Part shown: positions 56,175 to 64,000 of the stretch, piece after piece
How the letters are laid out: each line of letters starts with the position of its first letter
How positions within the stretch are numbered: position 1 is the stretch's first letter
DNA from: Sandaracinaceae bacterium
GTDB lineage: Bacteria > Myxococcota_A > Polyangia > Polyangiales > Houyiibacteriaceae
Direction: 5' to 3'
NCBI GenBank assembly: GCA_020633055.1
Contig: JACKEJ010000005.1
Coordinates: forward strand, 186,001-250,000
Length of the DNA stretch: 64,000 nucleotides
Position numbers and translations under genes: made by a program
Notes under the pieces: model-generated
The model's database searches: none
The model's input: the letters and a program-made list of their open reading frames with translations, nothing else
Told to the model about the DNA's origin: nothing

Positions 56175-56828
56175 ATGCAGGGTTTCATCCAGTGGCGTCG
56201 GTGGCTCGAACGGGCGTTTCCGAAGGGACACGACTTCGCGCTCCTGCTGAAGGAGCAGGCTGCCTCCGTGGCCGCTTCGGTCGAGCTCGTGCGAGACCAC
56301 TTGGACCACCGTCCCCAGGCGCAAGGCGTCCCTACCGCCGAGGACGTGGCCCGGTCGTTCGAGCAGGCCCGCCTCGAGAAGCACCGCTGCCTCGAGGCGC
56401 TGAACGACAGCTTCGCGACGGAGTTCGACCGCGAAGACATCTTCCGTGCCATCGAAGACCTGAACTGGATCGCGGAGTACGCCGCGCGCGGCGTGGAGGA
56501 GCTGCACGCGCTCGCGCTCGTCTCGGACGACGCCACGGGGCGGCTGGCCGTCACGGTTGCGCGTGGGGCGCGCGCGCTGAGCGACGCATACGCGGCGCTG
56601 GGGACCGACAAGCGCGCCGCCCTCGCGTTGGCGCACGAGGGCGAGATCTGCGACGGACAGGCGCGCGCGGAGTACGTCACCGCGCTCGGGGCCCTCCTGG
56701 TGCCCGGCGTGGATCCGCTCGAGGCCATGAAGCGCAGGGAGGTGTACCACCACCTGGCCGACGCGGCGACGCGCGTCCGCCGCGCGTCGATGGTGCTGGC
56801 CAACATGATCGTGAAGGACCCGGCCTGA
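56175..56828 (+). CDS. DUF47 / PhoU-like accessory protein
   Basis: This 217-residue all-helical protein has acidic EFDREDIFRAIEDLNWIAEYAARGVEEL in the middle, the DUF47 (PhoU-like) metal-ligand pattern. PhoU-like proteins modulate phosphate transport with Fe or Zn bound between helices. The pairing with PiT, 12 bases upstream, supports regulation of that transporter. AAGGAG lies seven to eight bases before the ATG, unlike the leaderless genes around it. The C terminus is basic. Confidence 0.9.
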   Translation: MQGFIQWRRWLERAFPKGHDFALLLKEQAASVAASVELVRDHLDHRPQAQGVPTAEDVARSFEQARLEKHRCLEALNDSFATEFDREDIFRAIEDLNWIAEYAARGVEELHALALVSDDATGRLAVTVARGARALSDAYAALGTDKRAALALAHEGEICDGQARAEYVTALGALLVPGVDPLEAMKRREVYHHLADAATRVRRASMVLANMIVKDPA

Positions 56829-56860
56829 CTCCGGGCGCTACCCCCAGGCCCCCGAATCCG

Positions 56861-56866
56861 TACACT
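56861..56866 (+). promoter_or_regulatory. -10-like TACACT six bases before ATG
   Basis: TACACT ends six bases before ATG 56873, implying a leaderless transcript. There is no Shine-Dalgarno sequence. Confidence 0.45.
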
Positions 56867-56872
56867 AGGGGC

Positions 56873-59614
56873 ATGCTTATGGCTTCTTTGGAGAACGCGC
56901 GCGCACGCGGCGTCGGGCTCGGCACACTGGCGCTCGCGTGGGTGGCGGCCGCGAGCGCCAGCGCGGACACCCTTCGGCAAACCGACTGGACCGCGGGACC
57001 TGGAACCAACAGCAGCGCCACGCTCGACGGGGAGACGGGCTTCGCGAGCGTTTCGGGGCAGTGGGCCTTTGGCAGCCCCGGAGAGCTGCGCGCGACGGAC
57101 ATGGTGTTCGAGGGCGGCGCGGGACAGCCGGTGATCCTCCGAGCGGTCGAAACGGCGGGAACCGCCGCCGACTACGTGGGCTTCACCGGCTGCACGGTAA
57201 CGTTGATGTCGCCCGCGCGCGCGTGCCGCACCATGGACATGTTCCTGCACCGCGACACCACCACGGGGCAGCTCAGCCTCGTGTCCGTCACGGACGGCTC
57301 GGCGCAGATGGGCTGCGCCGGGAGCTACGAGGCGACCTTCACCGCGAGCGCCGGAACGACCCTCGAGGCGTCGGACGAGCCCGGAGAGGTGACGTTGGTG
57401 GCCGGGGTGGGCATGGTCGCCCATACGTGGAGCGCAGGCTGCGCGGACGGCTTCATTCTTGGGCTCCCCGCGCAGGGCGCGAGCATCGACGGTGCCATCA
57501 CGTCGCGCACCAACCTGCAGGACTTCCGCGTGTTCACGGACGTGCCGAACGACGCGTCGGAGGCCATCTCGCTCGCCTCGCTTCCGAACAACGGCGCGGC
57601 CGGCACGCCCGTCCCCTTCGCCTTCCGCGCGGGGCTGCTGGGCTCCCTCACCTCGGCCACCTTCTCCCTGGGAGCCGCGCGCCAGCCGCTGCTACTCGAG
57701 CTCGACGCGAGCATCGACGGCGCGACCATCACCGTGTTCGTGCGCACCGGCGACAGCGCAGCGACGCTGGCTGCGGCGCCGTGGGCAGGGCCCTTTTCGG
57801 CAGGCGCCGACCTGACCAGCGTCCCCCCCGGGGCGTTCCTACAGTACCGCCTGGACGTCACCCTCGACGACTCGATGGCGATGGGACCCTCCCCCGCCGC
57901 CACGCTCACCGAGCTGCGGATCGAGCACGAGGCGCCCTGCCCCTGCACGATCGACACGACCTGCTACGCGGACGGAGAACTCAACCCCGCGAACGCGTGC
58001 GAGCGGTGCGACGCCGCCAGCGACAGCGGCGCGTGGAGCGCGAACGACGGCGCGGCATGCGACGACGGACGCTTCTGCACGAGCGGTGACAGCTGCCTGT
58101 CCGGTGCCTGCGTGGGGGGCGCGAGCCCGTGCTCCGACGGCCTCGGCTGCACCAACGACACGTGCGACGAGGCCCTCGACGCCTGCGACTATGTCGTCGC
58201 GAGCGGCTGCGCCATCGCTTTCGCGTGCGTTCCGTCGGGTGCCACGAACCCCCTCGACGCGTGCGAGCTCTGCGATCCCGTCCGTCCGACACAGTGGACC
58301 CTCGCGCCCGGTTGCGCGGGCTGCAACGACGACTCGGAGTGTATGGACCCTCAGCTCGCCGTGTGCGACTTGGACGACCACGCATGCGTCGCGTGTAGCG
58401 CCAGCGACCCGAGCGCCTGCGCGGACGGCGCTCCCGTCTGCGACGCGGCCACACGCAGCTGTCGTGGCTGCGCGGACGACGACGAGTGCGCGGCGGATGG
58501 GAGCGCGCGCTGCGCCGACGACGGAGCGTGTGTGCGGTGCCTCTCGCACGTGGACTGCGCGCCCGACGCCCCCGTGTGCACCGCCGACGAGTGCGTGGTG
58601 TGCCTCGCACACGTCGAGTGCTTCGACCGCGACCCGGGTATGGGGTTCTGCGACGACGAGACGGGCCGCTGCGGCGCCTGCCTCGACGACAGCATGTGTC
58701 GGAGCGCGCCGGCGGGCGGCGTGTGCCTCACGAGCAGCGCGGGGCGCGTGTGCGGCTGCCAGGCCGAGGCCGACTGCAATTCGGGCTCGACCTGCGACCT
58801 GACGCGCCGACGCTGCGTCCCGCTGGCCACCGCCGACAGCGACCGCGACGGCGTGCCCGACGACAAGGACGCGGACGACGACGACGACGGAATCCCGGAT
58901 CTCGTGGAGGGCGGCGGCGAAGACTTCTCCCTCGACTTCGACCAAGACGGAGTGCCCAATTGGCGTGACCCGGACGCGCCGCGCTTCGTGGACGCGAACG
59001 GGGACGGCACCAACGACCTCAGCGACGCGGACGGCGACGGCGTGCCGAACCACCTCGACCTGGACGCAGACGGCGACGGCGTCCCCGACCTGTTGGAGAA
59101 CGCGGCGCGTGACGTGCTGGACGTCGACCGTGACGGTCGCCTGGATGATGCGCGGGACGCGGATCGGGACGGCCTACGTGCCACGGTGGACGCGGACGAC
59201 GGGGACGCGACCCAGCGTGCCTCGATCGTGCCCGTGCGAGACACGGACGGTGACGGGACGCCCGACTACTTGGACCACGACGCAGACGCCGAAGGGTGGG
59301 GAGACGCGGTGGAGGCCGGGGGGGAAGACGCCGACGAGGATGGGCGCCTGGACCACTTCACGGACGCCAACATGAACGGGCTGGCCGACCGTGTGGACCC
59401 CGCGCTGGGCGCGGCCGCGTTGCCGCTGCCAGACACGGATCGCGACGGCATGTGGGACTTCCAGGACGCGAGCGACGCCCCTCGAGTGAGCGTCGAGGGC
59501 GGCGGACTCTGCGCGGCGAGTGGCCCTGGTGCCACGCGGGGGCGCACGTGGCTCGTCCTGGGGTTGGCGTTCTTGGGAGCGCTCCTGACACGGCGTCGCC
59601 GCGCGCGTCGCTGA
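56873..59614 (+). CDS. Exported calcium-repeat protein with MYXO-CTERM-like tail
   Basis: This 913-residue protein has a signal peptide at 1-31 (GLGTLALAWVAAASASA). Residues about 35-360 are beta-rich. Residues about 365-660 are Cys-rich, with repeats of the type CxxDxxCxxxxP. Residues about 660-870 carry thrombospondin type 3 motifs (DSDRDGVPDDKD, DADGDGVPNHLD, DTDGDGTPDYLD) that bind calcium. The C terminus GGGLCAASGPG..., a hydrophobic helix (WLVLGLAFLGALL) and RRRRARR match the MYXO-CTERM sorting plan, though the Cys motif is not the exact GC form. It is probably surface-anchored. Confidence 0.88.
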   Translation: MLMASLENARARGVGLGTLALAWVAAASASADTLRQTDWTAGPGTNSSATLDGETGFASVSGQWAFGSPGELRATDMVFEGGAGQPVILRAVETAGTAADYVGFTGCTVTLMSPARACRTMDMFLHRDTTTGQLSLVSVTDGSAQMGCAGSYEATFTASAGTTLEASDEPGEVTLVAGVGMVAHTWSAGCADGFILGLPAQGASIDGAITSRTNLQDFRVFTDVPNDASEAISLASLPNNGAAGTPVPFAFRAGLLGSLTSATFSLGAARQPLLLELDASIDGATITVFVRTGDSAATLAAAPWAGPFSAGADLTSVPPGAFLQYRLDVTLDDSMAMGPSPAATLTELRIEHEAPCPCTIDTTCYADGELNPANACERCDAASDSGAWSANDGAACDDGRFCTSGDSCLSGACVGGASPCSDGLGCTNDTCDEALDACDYVVASGCAIAFACVPSGATNPLDACELCDPVRPTQWTLAPGCAGCNDDSECMDPQLAVCDLDDHACVACSASDPSACADGAPVCDAATRSCRGCADDDECAADGSARCADDGACVRCLSHVDCAPDAPVCTADECVVCLAHVECFDRDPGMGFCDDETGRCGACLDDSMCRSAPAGGVCLTSSAGRVCGCQAEADCNSGSTCDLTRRRCVPLATADSDRDGVPDDKDADDDDDGIPDLVEGGGEDFSLDFDQDGVPNWRDPDAPRFVDANGDGTNDLSDADGDGVPNHLDLDADGDGVPDLLENAARDVLDVDRDGRLDDARDADRDGLRATVDADDGDATQRASIVPVRDTDGDGTPDYLDHDADAEGWGDAVEAGGEDADEDGRLDHFTDANMNGLADRVDPALGAAALPLPDTDRDGMWDFQDASDAPRVSVEGGGLCAASGPGATRGRTWLVLGLAFLGALLTRRRRARR

Positions 59615-59677
59615 CGACGGGTTCGGGAAGGCCCGACTGGCCCGCGCGTACGAAGGACCAGCATGTTTCGGCTTGCT

Positions 59678-59695
59678 GAAATCGAATACGAATAT
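59678..59695 (+). promoter_or_regulatory. Three direct hexamers resembling a Fur box
   Basis: GAAATC, GAATAC and GAATAT occur back to back (59678-59683, 59684-59689, 59690-59695) about 20 bases before the tonB-like ATG. Fur boxes are arrays of three GATAAT-like hexamers. The match is suggestive, not strong. The A+T-rich stretch contrasts with the 70% G+C surroundings. Confidence 0.35.
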
Positions 59696-59715
59696 CAACA
59701 TCTCTAGTGCGAGAC

Positions 59716-60606
59716 ATGGCGACCCTCGAGGACACGACGGAAGGCCTTTCCCCCCAACCACGCAGCAGCGCCGCTTCCTCTGCCGGCAGCGCTCGCGACG
59801 CGCACTCGGCGCCTGGGCTGCGCGTGGCCCCCGAGTGGCATGTCCCCCTGTGCGTTGCTGCATCCCTCGTCGCGCACGCAGCCCTGGTGACGTTCGCGCC
59901 GCACGGGGTGTCTCACGCCCAAGCGCCCGAGCGGGAGCTGGTGTTCATGGACATCGAGGAGCTGCTCTCCCCGGAGCTGCCCGAGCCGGAGCCGGAGCCC
60001 GAGATCCCGGAACCCGAGGTGCCCGAGCCCCCCCCCGCTGTGGTGCCCCTCGCACGCCGTGACACCCCGCCGCCAGCGGCCCCCGTGGACCCGACCCCCG
60101 AGCCGGTCGCCCCCGAGCCCGAGACGGCACCTCCGCCGGCCGCGGCCCCCGTGATGGCCGCCACGAACCCCGGCGCAGGGGCCCCTGTCTTCACGGCCGG
60201 GGCTGCCGGCGGGAGCGCCCACGGGCTCGGCAGCACGGTGCGCGAGGGCGAGACCAACCCCAACGCTGCCCGCGCCACGCCAGCGCCGCCCCCGACGGCG
60301 GACTTCCGGCGCTTGATGAGCCGCTACGTCCAGCAGCTGCGCGGTCGCGTCTCCCCGGGCGTCATGTACCCGCCGTCAGCGCGCGTGGCCAACCTGGCCG
60401 GCACGGTGCGCCTGGGACTGCTCATCGACGAGAACGGCAACGTCACGGGGCGCCGCATCACACGCAGCTCGGGACACAGCAGCCTGGACCAAGCGGTGCT
60501 CGCTGCGGCGTCGCGCATCAACAGCGTGCCGGCCCCCCCTGCGGAGCTACGCGCCGTCTGGCGTGGCCCGCAGGAGCTCACGCTGACCTTCGACATGGCC
60601 CCCTGA
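59716..60606 (+). CDS. TonB-family energy transducer
   Basis: This 296-residue protein has an N-terminal hydrophobic helix (near residues 42-62, VPLCVAASLVAHAALVTF) as a membrane anchor. A Pro/Glu-rich rigid linker (PEPEPEPEIPEPEVPEPP, residues about 80-160) follows. The C-terminal domain (about 195-296) contains YPPSARVANLAGTVRLGLLIDENGNVT and VLAAASRINSVPAPP, resembling the TonB-C fold. It would couple inner-membrane energy to outer-membrane transporters. No ExbB or ExbD is next to it. ATG at 59716; a GTG nine bases upstream is possible. Confidence 0.9.
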   Translation: MATLEDTTEGLSPQPRSSAASSAGSARDAHSAPGLRVAPEWHVPLCVAASLVAHAALVTFAPHGVSHAQAPERELVFMDIEELLSPELPEPEPEPEIPEPEVPEPPPAVVPLARRDTPPPAAPVDPTPEPVAPEPETAPPPAAAPVMAATNPGAGAPVFTAGAAGGSAHGLGSTVREGETNPNAARATPAPPPTADFRRLMSRYVQQLRGRVSPGVMYPPSARVANLAGTVRLGLLIDENGNVTGRRITRSSGHSSLDQAVLAAASRINSVPAPPAELRAVWRGPQELTLTFDMAP

Positions 60607-60618
60607 GGACCCTCCCTG

Positions 60619-60644
60619 CCCCACCGCGCCATCACGCGGCGGGG
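60619..60644. terminator. Hairpin between convergent genes
   Basis: CCCCACCGCG (60619-60628) and CGCGGCGGGG (60635-60644) pair around a six-base loop with one mismatch. It lies between the tonB-like and PEBP genes and could terminate both. No U-tract is present. Confidence 0.5.
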
Positions 60645-60680
60645 ATGCCTGGCGAACCCGGAGCGGACCCGACGCGCCCG

Positions 60681-61307
60681 TCAGCGCGCGTCAGGGTAGA
60701 TGTGGTACGTGCCGGCCAGCCCGGCCTTGCCCACCACGTGCGGCGCGATCGCCTCGAGCACCTGCTCCACGCGGAACGTCCCCTCCACCGGCGCGCGCGC
60801 CACGTCCAGCGCGTAGACCACGAAGTGGTAGCGGTGCAGGCGCTCGTCGTTCCAGGGCGGGCACGGGCCGTCGTAGCCGTAGTAGTCGCCGCTCATGTTC
60901 TCGTCGCCCGCGAACCACTCCGTGTAGCCGTTGAGGCCGCTGCGCGTTCCGCCCGCGCTGTCGGGCCCAGCCTTGCCGCGGGGGGTGATGCCCTCCGAGA
61001 ACTCGCCCTCGGCCAGCTCGGTCTTGCTGGCCGGGATGTCCACCAGGGCCCAGTGGTGGAAGCCCACGCGCGGCAGATCGTAGGGCACGGTGCGCCCCTC
61101 CTGGTTGACGTCGTCGGCCGCGCTCGGCACGTCGAAGTCCGTGCAGATGACCACGTAGCTCTGTGTCCCCTCGGGCGCCCCCGACCAGGCCAGGTGCGGG
61201 CTCTTGTTGTCGCTCAGGCGCACGTGGCTGCTGGCGTCGTAGGTGCCGAAGGCACAGCGGGCGGGGATGGGAGCGTCGTGCTCGAAGGAGTCGCTGCGGA
61301 GGTCCAT
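60681..61307 (-). CDS. PEBP-family (YbhB/YbcL) protein
   Basis: This 208-residue phosphatidylethanolamine-binding-protein-like protein has the anion-pocket segments SPHLAWSGAPEGTQSYVVICTDFDVPS and GFHHWALVDIPAS, then YDGPCPPWNDERLHRYHFVVYALD and a C-terminal GKAGLAGTYHIYP. No signal peptide is present. Bacterial roles are mostly unknown, and the name Raf-kinase-inhibitor-like reflects fold only. The start is ATG at 61307, 33 bases after the rseP stop, so the two may be co-transcribed. Confidence 0.9.
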   Translation of the reverse strand: MDLRSDSFEHDAPIPARCAFGTYDASSHVRLSDNKSPHLAWSGAPEGTQSYVVICTDFDVPSAADDVNQEGRTVPYDLPRVGFHHWALVDIPASKTELAEGEFSEGITPRGKAGPDSAGGTRSGLNGYTEWFAGDENMSGDYYGYDGPCPPWNDERLHRYHFVVYALDVARAPVEGTFRVEQVLEAIAPHVVGKAGLAGTYHIYPDAR

Positions 61308-61340
61308 GACAGCGACAGTCGCCGGACCCCCGCCGCCGTG

Positions 61341-62582
61341 TCAACGCCCCTGTTCGGCGGCCGGGGCGGAGGAGTCGTCGGTCGGGCTCGCTTCGGTCGG
61401 GGCGCTGGTCTGGGGCGACGCGGGGGCCTCGGGTGCGCCGGTCTCGGGCGACGCTGGCGCCTCCGCGGGTGCGCTGGCCTCGGTCGGCGCCGGCGTCTCG
61501 GCAGGGGCGCTGGCCGCAGCGTCCTGCTCGCTCGCCTTCGGCCCGAAGATGTCGCGGTAGGTCACCAGCACCATCACGCTCAGCAGGAACAGGATGCCCA
61601 TCACGTGCACGGCGGTCTCGAAGCGCTCGTTGGGCTTGCGGCGCGTGACCACCTCGTAGCCCAGGAACACCAGGCGCCCGCCATCGAGCGCTGGGAAGGG
61701 GAGCAGGTTGAACACGCCGAGCGCGATGGAGATGAGCCCGATCAGGCGCACGAAGTGCTGCCAGCCCTTGTCGGCCGCCTCCGCCAGCATGGTGGCGATG
61801 GCGACGGGACCGCCCACCCCCGACGTGTCGCGCTTGCGGAACATGTTGGCCATCCCGAGGATGGTCTCCTTGGTCTGCAGCCAGGGGATGAGGAGGGCCG
61901 TCTGGAAGGCCTCGCCCACGGGCATGCCCACGAGCCCCTCGTTCATGGCGCTGGCCACGCCGATGCGGCCGACGCCACCATCGTTCGACGGCGTGAGCGT
62001 CAGCGTGACCCTCTCCCCGGCGCGCTCGACCACGTACTCCGTGGCCTGCCCACCGCGCGCCTGCGTCGCCTCCACCACCTCCACGAAGGTGCTCACAGCG
62101 TGCCCATCGACCGAGAGGAACACGTCTCCGGCCAGCAGCCCCCCCGCCGCCGCCGCGGAGTCGGCCATGACCGTGCCGGCCTGCGGAGGCACGCTGAGCT
62201 CGCGCTCGGGCAGGTTGTGGCTGGCCAGCAGCGCGAAGAAGATGAGCACGGCGAGGATGTAGTTGGCGACGGGCCCCGCGGCGATGGTGACGATGCGCCC
62301 GAGCACGCTCTTCTTGTTGAAGAGGCCGTCGTCGTTCGGGTCGACCTCTTCGTACGGGTTCATGCCCGCGATCTGCACGTAGGCCAGGAACGGGATGGCC
62401 GCGACCTGGAACACCGTGTCGCTGCCCTTCGGCTGCCACTTGAAGAGCGTGGGCCCAAAGCCGATGCTGTAGCGCAGCACCCGCATTCCGAAGGCTCGCG
62501 CCGCGAGGTAGTGGCCCGTCTCGTGTACGATGACCATCACCGAGAGACCCACAATGGAGACCAGAATCGTAAGCGCGTCCAC
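61341..62582 (-). CDS. rseP: Site-2 metalloprotease RseP-like
   Basis: This 413-residue intramembrane zinc protease has HETGH (residues 20-24, HExxH) and LDGG (299-302) in NLLPFPALDGGRL, the metal ligands. One PDZ domain (about 135-200, GLLAGDVFLSVDGHAV) is present, with four hydrophobic segments. Site-2 proteases cleave anti-sigma factors or other membrane substrates. A 65-residue Ala/Pro/Glu-rich tail (348-413) extends beyond the usual end. GTG at 62582 is the start because of the adjacent -10-like TATCCT. No anti-sigma gene is nearby. Confidence 0.92.
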   Translation of the reverse strand: MDALTILVSIVGLSVMVIVHETGHYLAARAFGMRVLRYSIGFGPTLFKWQPKGSDTVFQVAAIPFLAYVQIAGMNPYEEVDPNDDGLFNKKSVLGRIVTIAAGPVANYILAVLIFFALLASHNLPERELSVPPQAGTVMADSAAAAGGLLAGDVFLSVDGHAVSTFVEVVEATQARGGQATEYVVERAGERVTLTLTPSNDGGVGRIGVASAMNEGLVGMPVGEAFQTALLIPWLQTKETILGMANMFRKRDTSGVGGPVAIATMLAEAADKGWQHFVRLIGLISIALGVFNLLPFPALDGGRLVFLGYEVVTRRKPNERFETAVHVMGILFLLSVMVLVTYRDIFGPKASEQDAAASAPAETPAPTEASAPAEAPASPETGAPEAPASPQTSAPTEASPTDDSSAPAAEQGR

Positions 62583-62583
62583 G

Positions 62584-64000
62584 TTGCCCGACAGGATAGC
62601 CGCCTGGGGGCGTGCGTCGACCCAGCGCGCACACGCCCGGCCGCGTCGGCGTCTCGCGCGGCGCCTCGGCTTCACGGCGGTGCTGCTGAGCGCGGGGCTC
62701 GCCCCGTGGCACGCGACCGCCGACGAACGCCCCGTCCTGCACGAGTACGTGCCCGCCGTGAGCGACGACGAGGTCCTCGAGTGGCAGGCGAGCAGCGGCG
62801 CGCCTGCAGCGATCGTGTACGACGGCGAGGTGCTGGCGGCGCCCAACCTGACGGCCGCGGAGCCTCCGGGCCCGCGCATGGTGGGCCTCCCCGGCGATGG
62901 GCTCGGGCGCGACGAGCCGGGGCGACGCTCCCCCGAGTTCCGCCCCGACCGCCTCACCACGCTGGAGCAGGACGTGGACTACAGCGTGGCCTTCGCGCCG
63001 TCAGTCATGCCGCACAAGCGGGTCAGCGCGCTCGACCGCGTCGTGCTGGCGAGCGACGGAGTGCCGGTGCTGACCGCGCCCACACGTCCACCGGAAGAGC
63101 TCCCGGTGGCGGGCGCCTCGGGCGCCGGACGCGACCGCTTCTGGGGCAGCGTCACGCTCGACTTCCGCGCCGGCCTGCGCGTGCCCATTCCGTCCGTCAG
63201 CCCCGAGAGCAACATCCTCAGCGTGCAGACCGAGCCCCGCGTGCCCCTTCTGTTCGAGCGGGACGAGGCGGGCAACTACTTCGTGCGCGCGACACCGGGA
63301 GCGCCGTCGGTCGTACGCCTGGCGTTCCTCATGGACGCGCCGGTGGGCTACTTCAACCGTCCACTCCCCGACGCTGGGTTTCCCGTGGGGGCGCGCGCGG
63401 CCGAGGTGGTCCCGCTCCCGCCCGTGGTGCGGGACAACGCGCTGATGTTCGCGGGCGAGCTGGGGCTCTCCGCGCTGAGCTCGTACAGGCTCGCGCTCGA
63501 GACCTTGGTGCACCACTTCCGGTCGTTTCGCGAGACGCGCGAGGACTTCGGCGACGGTCGTGACATCTACCTCGATCTGGCGCGCGGCATGTTCGGAGTG
63601 TGTCGCCACCGCGCGTATGCGTTCACGATCACCGCGCTGGCACTCGGGATCCCGACGCACTTCGTGATGAACGAGGCGCATGCCTGGGTGGAGGTGCGTC
63701 TCCCCGACGGCGACTGGATGCGCATCGACCTCGGAGGCGCCGCCGTGGGCGTTCGGACGCAGGGAGACCCCGAGGCCCCCCACTACGAACCACGCGCACC
63801 CGACCCGCTCCCGCGGCCCCCCGCGTACCGGGCGGCCCTCGCGCGCGCGGGCAACCCATACGGTCAGAGCGGCGCCGAAGGGGCCAACGACCCGTCGACG
63901 TCGGACAGCAACGCGATCAGCGAGCCTGGGGCCACCTCTCCCGAAGGGAGCGACGCTCCGAACACCTCGGGTACCCAAGGGTCAAGCGCAGGGAGCTCCC
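62584..64000 (+). CDS. Transglutaminase-like protein, truncated by the window edge
   Basis: A frame open to the right edge encodes at least 472 residues. A signal-like hydrophobic stretch (residues about 30-42, FTAVLLSAGLAP) follows Arg-rich residues (PRRRLARRLG), possibly Tat-like. The transglutaminase-like core has catalytic Cys340 in GVCRHRAYAF, His366 in NEAHAWVEV and Asp382 in RIDLGG. A Ser/Gly/Asn-rich low-complexity tail follows. TTG at 62584 is one possible start. ATG at 62554 is in frame and would overlap the divergent rseP gene by 29 bases. The rest of the protein lies outside the window. Confidence 0.75.
   Translation, partial: MPDRIAAWGRASTQRAHARPRRRLARRLGFTAVLLSAGLAPWHATADERPVLHEYVPAVSDDEVLEWQASSGAPAAIVYDGEVLAAPNLTAAEPPGPRMVGLPGDGLGRDEPGRRSPEFRPDRLTTLEQDVDYSVAFAPSVMPHKRVSALDRVVLASDGVPVLTAPTRPPEELPVAGASGAGRDRFWGSVTLDFRAGLRVPIPSVSPESNILSVQTEPRVPLLFERDEAGNYFVRATPGAPSVVRLAFLMDAPVGYFNRPLPDAGFPVGARAAEVVPLPPVVRDNALMFAGELGLSALSSYRLALETLVHHFRSFRETREDFGDGRDIYLDLARGMFGVCRHRAYAFTITALALGIPTHFVMNEAHAWVEVRLPDGDWMRIDLGGAAVGVRTQGDPEAPHYEPRAPDPLPRPPAYRAALARAGNPYGQSGAEGANDPSTSDSNAISEPGATSPEGSDAPNTSGTQGSSAGSS
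62593..62598 (-). promoter_or_regulatory. -10-like TATCCT ten bases before GTG 62582
   Basis: On the minus strand TATCCT (62598 to 62593) ends ten bases before GTG 62582. It supports a short or absent leader for rseP. Confidence 0.4.

Overview
The window is about 70% G+C, densely packed and made almost entirely of protein-coding genes. It is most consistent with a chromosome of a Myxococcota (Polyangia-type) bacterium. The evidence is inferential: Cys-rich MopE-like and EGF-like lipoproteins, a calcium-repeat protein with a MYXO-CTERM-like tail, two Hanks-type kinase genes, a CHAD-CYTH protein, an HMG-CoA reductase and many lipoproteins of unknown role. No phage, insertion sequence, CRISPR or plasmid gene was seen.

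Layout. 1-9223: envelope proteins (TPR-like, four-helix membrane protein, CXXCH lipoprotein coupled to a type-B carboxylesterase, EGF/sushi lipoprotein), a MYG1-type DHH hydrolase and a pair of acyl-CoA dehydrogenases. 9252-12090: a leftward znuA-znuC-znuB zinc importer. 12270-18755: two ArsA-like ATPases, two UbiA-family prenyltransferases, a conserved-looking unknown gene and a CHAD-CYTH protein. 18837-24941: a DUF4178 protein with a small membrane partner, a type II NADH dehydrogenase, a CNNM/CBS protein and a probable pseudokinase. 25087-28760: an aldehyde dehydrogenase and a TPR lipoprotein, separated by a 545-bp intergenic region holding a 26-bp-stem inverted repeat and a four-copy tandem array. 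29141-33911: a three-gene overlapping operon (secreted protein, MopE-like protein, active-looking Ser/Thr kinase) behind a 28-bp palindrome. 34138-35606: a uracil-DNA-glycosylase-like protein and a metallo-beta-lactamase.

35751-46917 is the centrepiece: one leftward operon of nine nearly or actually overlapping genes running from a GbsR/MarR-type regulator through a polyprenyl diphosphate synthase, HMG-CoA reductase, MenG (UbiE), MenF, MenD, MenH and MenA to a single polypeptide that fuses MenC to MenE. It covers most of the classical o-succinylbenzoate route to menaquinone, plus isoprenoid side-chain supply. MenB and the DHNA-CoA thioesterase are not in the window. Two adjacent inverted repeats abut the regulator start codon and probably form its operator. 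The type II NADH dehydrogenase at 21107 would be a natural consumer of the quinone product.

47085-64000: an orphan hybrid-free histidine kinase, a kelch-like lipoprotein coupled to a TPR/coiled-coil protein, a lipase-like hydrolase, an MFS transporter, tRNA-Leu(UAG), a PiT phosphate transporter with its DUF47 partner, a MYXO-CTERM-like calcium-repeat protein, a TonB protein, a PEBP-family protein, the site-2 protease RseP and a transglutaminase-like gene that runs off the right edge.

Two habits recur. Genes in operons commonly overlap by 1-8 bases (ATGA, GTGA, TGATG). Many first genes have a -10-like hexamer (TACCCT, TATACC, TACACT and relatives) only 6-10 bases before the start codon, which suggests leaderless mRNAs. 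All functions are inferred from motifs read by eye; no database search was possible.
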